Shown here: in pieces, positions 1 to 4,823 of the stretch
Position numbering within the stretch: the first letter of the stretch is position 1
How the letters are laid out: the number at the start of each line of letters is the position of its first letter
Source: Thermoflexales bacterium
GTDB taxonomy: Bacteria; Chloroflexota; Anaerolineae; Fen-1058
NCBI GenBank assembly: GCA_017882055.1
Contig: JADGQE010000301.1
Coordinates: 1 to 5,093 of the forward strand
Direction of reading: 5' to 3'
Length of the DNA stretch: 5,093 bases
The notes under the pieces: model-generated
What the model saw: only the letters and a program-made list of their open reading frames with translations
Told to the model about the DNA's origin: nothing
The model's database searches: none
Translations under genes and position numbers: made by a program

Positions 1-738
1 TGAGTGAATGACCCGGGCATAAGAGATGAAGCCGCCGCTGAAAGGAGGAATGGTGACAAACTTGATTTCAATATTCTTCACTTTGGCCAGGCTCTTTAGG
101 TCATCGACCCCGGGTTGACGCTTGTTCCAGTCCGAAATAAGCATTTTGACTTGCACACCGCACTGGGCCGCCCGGCGCAGGGCTCTATCGATCCGTGTAA
201 ATTTCTCCGACCGTTTCCTGATTTCCAGGCCATAATCCAGCAACTGGACGGTGATGCGACGGCGGGCTTTGTCAATCAGGGAGGTCAATGTGTCCAGGGC
301 GCCGGCTACTCCGCGGGGTTTGTACTGGGGAGGACTAACGACTAGGAATGCACTGGGCGAAAAACGCAATGGCTGTATATTTTTGAACCGTTTATATGCG
401 GCACGATCGCCACGACTGAAGGCCCAATCTGTTTCAAAAATTTCTTTCAAAGCGCGGGCGAAAAGCGGGGCGCGGATGCGCAGGCCGGTCTCCTGGATAT
501 GGGAGAGAGAGCGCCAATCGAAATTCTGGCTGCCGATATACACTTCGTTTTCATCGACGATAAAATACTTGGCATGCAGGATGCCGCCGGTCAATTCCTT
601 CCAATTGAAAAGGGTGATTTCGATCCCCTGCTGGTGGCGAAACAATTCCAGCAAATCCTTTGAGTTTTCGGCCATGCCAGTTTCGGTCAGGATGCGAACC
701 CGCACTCCGCGTCGGGCGGCGGCCAAGATCGCTTCCGG
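1..738 (-). CDS. Phospholipase D-family protein (PLD3/PLD4-like), partial at both ends
   Basis: This minus-strand frame is open from about 738 down to the window edge, giving 246 visible residues. It holds the two-HKD architecture of the phospholipase D superfamily. The first motif is HAKYFIVD (His at 574-576), followed by GSQNFDWRSL. The second begins as RVIHS at bases 1-15, where the His is present and the Lys and Asp lie outside the window. The FDWRSL box after the first motif, the SPP segment between the halves and the spacing resemble eukaryotic PLD3/PLD4 and their bacterial relatives more than cardiolipin synthase. The substrate cannot be told; known members hydrolyse or transfer phosphodiester bonds in lipids or nucleic acids. 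No start or stop is visible. The C-terminus lies beyond base 1. The N-terminus, usually 100 or more residues before the first HKD, is lost where glycerol kinase homology begins near 720-738. G+C is about 48%, well below the rest of the window. The family call is firm; the PLD3/4 subtype is from memory of the motifs. Confidence 0.85.
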
Positions 739-741
739 GCG
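715..741. other. Breakpoint joining two truncated genes
   Basis: Within these bases the minus strand still reads as phospholipase D (PEAILAAARRGV), while the plus strand already reads as glycerol kinase (QDRFRAKVGLPLATY). Each gene is missing its N-terminal part at this point, and the two are head to head. G+C changes here from about 48% to about 63%. No inverted repeat, target-site duplication or integrase is visible. The join could be a genomic rearrangement across a short stretch of shared bases, or a chimeric contig assembled from two organisms. The sequence alone does not decide, but the composition shift favours an assembly chimera or recent foreign DNA. Confidence 0.65.
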
Positions 742-744
742 AAA

Positions 745-1863
745 GTGGGTTTGCCGCTGGCGACCTACTTCTCCGGGCCGAAAGTGAAGTGGATTCTCGA
801 CAACGTGGCAGGCGTGCGCGCGAAAGCCGAGAAGGGCGAAGTGCTGTTTGGCAACATCGACACCTGGGTCATTTGGAATCTGACCGGTGGGCCGAAGGGC
901 GGGGTGCACGTCACCGATGTATCCAATGCCTCGCGCACGATGTTGATGAATCTGGAAACGCTCGATTGGGATCCGGATATGCTCAAAGTCATGGGCATTC
1001 CGCGCGCCATGCTGCCGGCAATCAAAGCCTCGTCCGAAGTTTACGGTAAAGCGGTGGGCGCGCTGGCGGGCATCCCCGTCGCCGGCGATCTGGGCGACCA
1101 GCAAGCCGCGCTTTTTGGTCAAACCTGCTTCAGTGCGGGCGAAGCCAAGAACACGTATGGCACCGGTTGCTTCATGCTGCTCAACACCGGCACCAAGCCC
1201 GTGCAGTCGAAGAACGGCTTGTTGACGACGCTGGGCTACAAGATCGGCAAAGAGCCCGCCGTCTACGCGCTGGAAGGCTCGATCGCTATCACGGGCGCGT
1301 TGGTGCAGTGGCTGCGTGACAATCTGGGCCTGATCCAGAAGTCGGCGGATGTGGAAGCTCTGGCGAATACGGTCGAAGACAATGGCGGCATTTACTTTGT
1401 GCCGGCGTTCTCCGGCCTGTTTGCGCCGTACTGGAAGAGCGATGCCCGTGGCGCGATCGTCGGCATGACGCGCTACGTCAACAAGGGGCACATCGCCCGG
1501 GCCGCGCTGGAAGCCACCGCGTTCCAGACGCGCGAAGTGCTGGATGCGATGAACAAAGATTCCGGCGTGGACCTGACGGCGCTGAAGGTCGACGGCGGCA
1601 TGGTCTTCAACAACACGTTGATGCAATTCCAGTCGGACGTGCTGGGCGTGCCGGTCATTCGACCGGTGGTGGCGGAGACGACGGCGCTGGGCGCGGCGTA
1701 TGCGGCCGGGTTGGCCGTTGGCTTCTGGAAGGAAGTTGAAGATTTGCGCGCCAACTGGGGCAAGGATCACGAGTGGAAGCCCAAGATGGATGCAGCGCAT
1801 CGCGCCAAGATCTATGCGGGTTGGAAGAAGGCCGTGACCCGCACCTTCGAGTGGGTGGAATAA
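745..1863 (+). CDS. glpK: Glycerol kinase, 5'-truncated
   Basis: This FGGY-family kinase would phosphorylate glycerol with ATP to sn-glycerol 3-phosphate in the cytoplasm. The visible 372 residues align throughout with the C-terminal three quarters of GlpK (about 500 residues in full). FGGY signature 1 is at SGPKVKWILDN (residues 10-20). GDQQAALFGQ (117-126) carries the conserved catalytic Asp at bases 1096-1098, followed by NTYGTGCFML. FGGY signature 2 runs from GAIVGMTR to ALEATAFQ, and VDGGMVFNN and YAGWKKAV are near the end. Homology extends upstream of the GTG at 745 to about 724 (QDRFRAK), but an in-frame TGA lies at 661-663 and no other start codon intervenes. The native start and about 125 N-terminal residues are therefore missing, including the phosphate-binding loop and glycerol-binding Arg-Glu. 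As drawn the product should be inactive; if the contig is chimeric, the real gene is intact elsewhere. Its position before the GlpA-like gene fits a glycerol-use locus. Confidence 0.9.
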   Translation: MGLPLATYFSGPKVKWILDNVAGVRAKAEKGEVLFGNIDTWVIWNLTGGPKGGVHVTDVSNASRTMLMNLETLDWDPDMLKVMGIPRAMLPAIKASSEVYGKAVGALAGIPVAGDLGDQQAALFGQTCFSAGEAKNTYGTGCFMLLNTGTKPVQSKNGLLTTLGYKIGKEPAVYALEGSIAITGALVQWLRDNLGLIQKSADVEALANTVEDNGGIYFVPAFSGLFAPYWKSDARGAIVGMTRYVNKGHIARAALEATAFQTREVLDAMNKDSGVDLTALKVDGGMVFNNTLMQFQSDVLGVPVIRPVVAETTALGAAYAAGLAVGFWKEVEDLRANWGKDHEWKPKMDAAHRAKIYAGWKKAVTRTFEWVE

Positions 1864-1871
1864 ACGCTGAA

Positions 1872-1907
1872 AGAAACTAGATTTCTCAATTGAGAAACCT
1901 GGTTTCT
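1872..1907. repeat. 36-base near-perfect palindrome
   Basis: The two 18-base arms meet with no loop, centred between 1889 and 1890. The inner 16 bases, TTTCTCAATTGAGAAA, are an exact palindrome. The outer arms AGAAAC and GTTTCT also pair. One T-G wobble and one A-C mismatch separate the inner and outer parts. It begins nine bases after the glpK stop. It could be a dispersed palindromic repeat, a cruciform or dyad operator, or a stem in the mRNA end. The right arm contains GAAACCTGGTTTC, itself a small hairpin. No U-tract follows, so a classical intrinsic terminator is not supported. Confidence 0.7.
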
Positions 1908-1921
1908 GAATCGTGATAGTG

Positions 1922-1966
1922 AACGCCGGCTTCGGCGAGGCTGTTCGGTCGGCTGAAGCCGGCGTT
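1922..1966 (+). repeat. GC-rich hairpin after glpK
   Basis: AACGCCGGCTTCGGC (1922-1936) pairs with GCTGAAGCCGGCGTT (1952-1966). This gives a 15-bp stem with one G-U wobble and a 15-base loop. It would be very stable in RNA. It lacks a following T-run (GCCATGCGG follows), so a textbook Rho-independent terminator is not shown. A transcript-end stabiliser, an attenuating stem or a repetitive extragenic palindrome are alternatives. Confidence 0.6.
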
Positions 1967-2054
1967 GCCATGCGGCATACAGTGAATTCATGGGTGACCG
2001 TTATTCTTAATGGTTTGATTTGACTCTTGTGGGAAGGCGAGGCTTACGAATTCC

Positions 2055-3230
2055 ATGGGCGGTTCGAATGGCAACAAGCCCTATCATGTGATCGTGATTG
2101 GCGCCGGCTCAACCGGCTCGGCCACGGCGCACGATCTGGCGCTGCGCGGTCTCAAAGTCACCGTGATCGAACGCGGCGAAATTGCTTCGGGGACCACCGG
2201 GCGCAATCATTGTTTGCTGCACAGCGGCGGCCGTTACGCGGTGAAAGATCGCGAGGGTGCCATCGAGTGCATTGCAGAGAACATGATCCTGCGCCGGATC
2301 ATGCCTGATGTGCTTGAACTCAACGACGGCTTATTCGTCGCCACGAATGAATCTGACCTGGCTTTCAAACCGGCGTTTCTGGAAGGCTGCGCGTCGTGTG
2401 GAATTCCTACGCGCGAAATCCCGGTCGATCAAGCCTTGAAGATCGAGCCGTATCTCAATCCGAAAATTCTGGCGGCGGTTCAAGTGCCCGATGGTGTCTT
2501 CGAGCCTTACCGCTTCTGCCTTGAGTTCCTGGCCACTGCGAAGAAAAATGGCGCAGAGGTTTTGCCCTATCACGAAGTCGTCGAATTGAAGATGTCGGGC
2601 AACGCTGTGACGGGCGTCAAAGTGCGCGACAACCGTACACTGCAAGTGCGTGACATCGGCGCGGATCTGGTGGTCAACGCGGCCGGCCCATGGGCAGAGA
2701 AGATCGCCAGGATGGGTGGCGTGGATGTGCCCGTCAAGCCGACCGCCGGGGTGATGGTTACCGTGCAGCGGCGGCTCAATCAGATGGTGGTCAATCGGCT
2801 CAACAAGCCCTCGGATGGCGACATTGTCGTGCCGCAGCGCCAAACATCCATCATCGGCACAACCTCGTGGCCGGTCGATGATATGGATGCGATCGAGATT
2901 CCGCAAGAGCACGTCGACAAGATGATCGCGATGGGCGAGCAGTTGATTCCGTTGGTGCGCCAGACGCCGATCCGCGGCGTGATGGTGGTGGCGCGGCCAT
3001 TGGTCAGCAAGCCCGGCGTGGATGAGCGCGAAGTCAGCCGCACGTTTGAGTGCTTCGACCACAAACACGACGGTGTTGAGAACTTCGTGACGATCTCCGG
3101 CGGCAAGACGACGACCGCACGGGCCATGGCCGAGAAAGTTACCGACATCGTCTGCGCCAGGCTGGGTGTCAAGGCTGAATGTCGCACACGCGAGACGCGG
3201 TTGGAGTCGTATCGGCTGTACTACAACTGA
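2055..3230 (+). CDS. glpA: FAD-dependent glycerol-3-phosphate dehydrogenase, GlpA-type catalytic subunit without BFD domain
   Basis: The product (391 residues) should oxidise sn-glycerol 3-phosphate to dihydroxyacetone phosphate with FAD. The N-terminal Rossmann motif GAGSTG is at residues 16-21, with the ribose-binding acidic residue E39 at the end of strand two. The block GTTGRNHCLLHSGGRYAV (46-63) matches the GlpA signature closely, as do ENMILRRI, KPSDGDIVVP (251-260), IIGTTS, ARPLV (R314) and SGGKTTTARAMAE (K351). R314 and K351 align with substrate-site residues of the family. E. coli GlpA has about 540 residues and ends in a BFD-like [2Fe-2S] domain; this protein stops after the catalytic domain. 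Start ATG 2055 places the Rossmann motif at the usual distance, but its Shine-Dalgarno is weak and far (GAGG at 2039-2042). An SdhB-like gene follows after 33 bases. No GlpB or GlpC is visible. I infer that electrons pass to the SdhB-like partner. A different 2-hydroxyacid oxidase is possible but less likely given the GlpA blocks. Confidence 0.9.
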   Translation: MGGSNGNKPYHVIVIGAGSTGSATAHDLALRGLKVTVIERGEIASGTTGRNHCLLHSGGRYAVKDREGAIECIAENMILRRIMPDVLELNDGLFVATNESDLAFKPAFLEGCASCGIPTREIPVDQALKIEPYLNPKILAAVQVPDGVFEPYRFCLEFLATAKKNGAEVLPYHEVVELKMSGNAVTGVKVRDNRTLQVRDIGADLVVNAAGPWAEKIARMGGVDVPVKPTAGVMVTVQRRLNQMVVNRLNKPSDGDIVVPQRQTSIIGTTSWPVDDMDAIEIPQEHVDKMIAMGEQLIPLVRQTPIRGVMVVARPLVSKPGVDEREVSRTFECFDHKHDGVENFVTISGGKTTTARAMAEKVTDIVCARLGVKAECRTRETRLESYRLYYN

Positions 3231-3264
3231 ATGCTGAATGCAGAATCCTAAATGCTGAATGCTA
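3230..3264 (+). repeat. Five tandem 7-base units, consensus AATGCTG
   Basis: Five consecutive heptamers fill the spacer from the last base of the glpA-like stop to the first base of the sdhB-like ATG. Units 1 and 4 are exactly AATGCTG, units 2 and 5 differ at one base, and unit 3 is AATCCTA. Viewed as 21-base blocks, the first 12 bases of the block at 3230 recur at 3251. The tract replaces any recognisable Shine-Dalgarno and supplies several ATG codons. Heptamer tandem repeats in spacers are known from filamentous cyanobacteria (STRR sequences) and I believe occur in Chloroflexota. Confidence 0.75.
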
Positions 3265-3992
3265 TGGCTCATAAACTGATTCTCAGAGTTTACCGCTATA
3301 AGCCCGACCGTGAACCGTACTACGATACTTTTCCGGTGGAAGTGCCGGACACCGCTAACGTGTTGGACGCGATCGAGCGGGCCTGGGATGACCACGATCG
3401 GACGTTGATGTTCCGTCATGCCTGCCATCATGCTTCGTGCGGCTCGTGCGGGCTGCGCGTCAACGGTTGCGAGAAGCTGCCGTGCGTGACGCCGGTGGCC
3501 GATTACGCCGACGGCGCCACCTTGACGATCGAGCCGATGCGCAACTTCCCGCTGATTACGGATATTGCCGTTGACGCCAGCCCGCTTTTCGAGCGCATGC
3601 AATTGGTCGGGATGCCGATCATTCGTGAAGCCGAGCCGCTGCGCGCCGACGGCAAAACCATTTTCCCGGAAGGGGTGCGGGACTTCGATCGCTTTGAAAA
3701 CTGCATCGAATGCGGCCTGTGTTTGTCGGCCTGCCCGTCGATGGCGGCCGATCCCTTGTACCTTGGTCCCGTCGCGTTGGCGGCTGCCGAACGTGTGCTT
3801 GCGACGTCGTCGGATAGCGCGAAGCGATCTCGGATTCTCGAGCTCATCGATGACGAGCATGGTCTGTGGCGCTGTCACTCCGCATGGGAATGCACCGAAG
3901 TGTGCCCGTATCAAGTCAATCCGGCCGAAGCCATTATGCGCCTGAAGCGAATTGTGGCCGCGGAGAAATTCAAGCGGTTGTTTCATCGATAG
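3264..3992 (+). CDS. Succinate dehydrogenase/fumarate reductase-type iron-sulfur subunit (SdhB-like)
   Basis: The 242-residue protein has the length and layout of SdhB/FrdB (E. coli SdhB, 238). An N-terminal ferredoxin fold carries the [2Fe-2S] cysteines C54, C59, C62 and C74 in ACHHASCGSC...LPC. The C-terminal domain has CIECGLCLSACP (C147, C150, C153, C157) and WRCHSAWECTEVCP (C204, C210, C214). That is the full set for [4Fe-4S] and [3Fe-4S] clusters, so an electron wire from flavin to quinone is intact. An extra Cys, C69, lies in the [2Fe-2S] loop. I chose ATG 3264 (MAHKLILRVYRYKPD) because family proteins begin just before this strand; an in-frame ATG at 3252 would add MLNA from the heptamer repeat. 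Neither start has a Shine-Dalgarno. The upstream flavoprotein is GlpA-like rather than SdhA, so the native partner is inferred to be the glycerol-3-phosphate dehydrogenase. The alternative is an SdhA encoded elsewhere. The family call is near certain; the substrate is not. Confidence 0.93.
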   Translation: MAHKLILRVYRYKPDREPYYDTFPVEVPDTANVLDAIERAWDDHDRTLMFRHACHHASCGSCGLRVNGCEKLPCVTPVADYADGATLTIEPMRNFPLITDIAVDASPLFERMQLVGMPIIREAEPLRADGKTIFPEGVRDFDRFENCIECGLCLSACPSMAADPLYLGPVALAAAERVLATSSDSAKRSRILELIDDEHGLWRCHSAWECTEVCPYQVNPAEAIMRLKRIVAAEKFKRLFHR

Positions 3993-4013
3993 ATGATGCG
4001 AACGGGGTATGTC

Positions 4014-4041
4014 ACGCGCTACGCAACACGCAGTACGGAGG
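4014..4041 (+). repeat. Tandem 7-base units, consensus ACGCNNN
   Basis: Three heptamers beginning ACGC (at 4014, 4021 and 4028) are followed by a fourth, ACGGAGG at 4035, whose last five bases are the ribosome binding site of the next gene. The period equals that of the tract at 3230-3264 but the sequence differs. It lies in the 53-base spacer between the sdhB-like and sdhC-like genes. With only three clean units the periodicity could be chance. Confidence 0.5.
4037..4041 (+). promoter_or_regulatory. Ribosome binding site for the sdhC-like gene
   Basis: GGAGG lies four bases before ATG 4046. It fixes the start there rather than at any codon further upstream in the same open frame, which otherwise extends back into the sdhB-like gene. 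Confidence 0.75.
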
Positions 4042-4045
4042 CGGA

Positions 4046-4447
4046 ATGTCGGTAGAAGTCGAACCTAAACCGGTAGGCCGAAAACCTTTACAGTGGTTTG
4101 ATGTGCGCGGGCGGCGTGTGGGCATGTGGGCGTACGTCGCCATGCGCTTAAGCGCGATCGGACTGGTGTTGTATCTGTTTTTACACTTGGTGATTCTGAG
4201 CCAATTGGCGGTCGGGCCCTCGGCCTGGGACGGCTTCGTCGCTTTGGCCAAATCGCCCGCGTTCCTGGCGCTGGATGTGATCTTAATCGTCGGCATATTG
4301 GCGCACGGTCTAAACGGGCTGCGACTGACACTGGTTGGCCTGGGCATCGGCGTGCCGCGCCACAAAACCATGTTGTGGATCGGCCTGGTGTTGACGCTGG
4401 CGCTGGCGCTGCTCAGCGCCCTGGCGATCTTTGCGGCGGAGGGTTGA
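4046..4447 (+). CDS. SdhC-like cytochrome b membrane anchor subunit
   Basis: This 133-residue protein has three predicted membrane helices, about residues 27-50, 72-95 and 107-130, after a polar N-terminus. Helix 1 carries AMRLSAIGLVLYLFLHL; R34 and S36 align with the HRVSG quinone-site region of SdhC. Helix 2 has AHGLNGLRL, matching the YHVVVGIRH segment of E. coli SdhC, so H87 is the probable heme b axial ligand. H47 at the end of helix 1 is a possible second ligand. Its role would be to anchor the iron-sulfur subunit and pass electrons to membrane quinone. It follows the sdhB-like gene by 53 bases and precedes its sdhD-like partner by four. Sequence in this family is weakly conserved, so the call rests on size, helix pattern, the two His/Arg motifs and the neighbours. 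Confidence 0.82.
   Translation: MSVEVEPKPVGRKPLQWFDVRGRRVGMWAYVAMRLSAIGLVLYLFLHLVILSQLAVGPSAWDGFVALAKSPAFLALDVILIVGILAHGLNGLRLTLVGLGIGVPRHKTMLWIGLVLTLALALLSALAIFAAEG
4438..4443 (+). promoter_or_regulatory. Ribosome binding site for the sdhD-like gene
   Basis: GGAGGG lies inside the last codons of the sdhC-like gene, eight bases before ATG 4452. It supports that start over the in-frame TTG at 4431, and suggests coupled translation of the two membrane subunits. Confidence 0.75.
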
Positions 4448-4451
4448 TCGA

Positions 4452-4823
4452 ATGAACAAACCCCTGACCCGCGAAAGAGCCGGCAGTTGGTCGTGGATCT
4501 TTCAGGCCTTTACCGGCGCGCTGCTGCTGATTCTGCTGGGCCTGCACATGGTGGCGCAACACTTCATCGTCAAAGGCGGGCTGCGCACCTACGCGGATGT
4601 GGTGACGTATATTTCAAATCCCATCATCTTTGTGCTCGAAGTCTTGTTCTTGATCGTCGTCACGTGGCACGCTTTGTTAGGCGTGCGTGCTATTCTATTC
4701 GATCTGGGTTTGAAGCCTGCTGCTGAGCGGCGGGTCACGGTAATTCTGACCGTGATTGGCGTGGCGGCTGTCGGCTACGGAGTCTGGCTGAGTGCAACCC
4801 TTGTCGCGCGCGGTGTCAGCTGA
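4452..4823 (+). CDS. SdhD-like membrane anchor subunit
   Basis: The product (123 residues) has three predicted membrane helices, about residues 15-40, 56-83 and 95-117. Helix 1 contains TGALLLILLGLHMVAQHF, with H32 and H37. Helix 2 contains TWHALLGVRAILFDLGL, where H73 and the following GVR resemble the heme-ligand motif of the SdhC/SdhD family. Together with the sdhC-like protein this gives at least four membrane histidines in equivalent places, which would suit a two-heme b anchor. It starts four bases after the preceding stop with a good Shine-Dalgarno. The last codons overlap the probable start of a methyltransferase. Assigning C or D to the two anchors follows gene order only; they resemble each other and could be named the other way. 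Confidence 0.8.
   Translation: MNKPLTRERAGSWSWIFQAFTGALLLILLGLHMVAQHFIVKGGLRTYADVVTYISNPIIFVLEVLFLIVVTWHALLGVRAILFDLGLKPAAERRVTVILTVIGVAAVGYGVWLSATLVARGVS

Larger units (their letters stand above)
1864..2054 (+). other. Spacer between glpK and the glpA-like gene
   Basis: This 191-base noncoding stretch holds two inverted repeats (1872-1907 and 1922-1966), then about 88 bases leading to the glpA-like start. No convincing sigma-70 promoter is visible: TTGACT at 2020-2025 has no good -10 partner at 16-18 bases. A GA-rich stretch (GGGAAGGCGAGG, 2031-2042) could serve as a distant ribosome binding site. This gap is far wider than the others on this strand, so glpK and glpA may be transcribed separately or the transcript may be attenuated here. 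Confidence 0.5.

Noticed and set aside
700..760. Insertion sequence or transposon end at the breakpoint
   Set aside because: No terminal inverted repeat, target duplication or transposase was seen on either side.
251..787. A 178-codon plus-strand open frame over the first part of the window
   Set aside because: The opposite strand carries clear HKD phospholipase motifs over the same bases, and the plus-strand protein resembles nothing recognisable.
1922..1975. Rho-independent terminator after glpK
   Set aside because: The stem is strong but no run of T follows it. I keep it as an inverted repeat only.
2020..2048. A sigma-70 promoter with TTGACT before the glpA-like gene
   Set aside because: No acceptable -10 element occurs at 16-18 bases (CTTACG or TTACGA). 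Transcription would also begin at about the start codon.
3230..3264. CRISPR or attachment-site reading of the tandem repeat
   Set aside because: The units are only seven bases and directly abutting with no spacers, and there are no cas or integrase genes nearby.
2331..3986. A 551-codon minus-strand open frame opposite the glpA-like and sdhB-like genes
   Set aside because: Its translation is rich in His and Arg with no recognisable domain, and it crosses the boundary of two well-supported plus-strand genes. It is a shadow of their GC-rich codon use.
3866..4045. An upstream extension of the sdhC-like gene in the same frame
   Set aside because: The extension overlaps the cysteine-rich end of the sdhB-like gene in another frame, and GGAGG at 4037-4041 points to ATG 4046.
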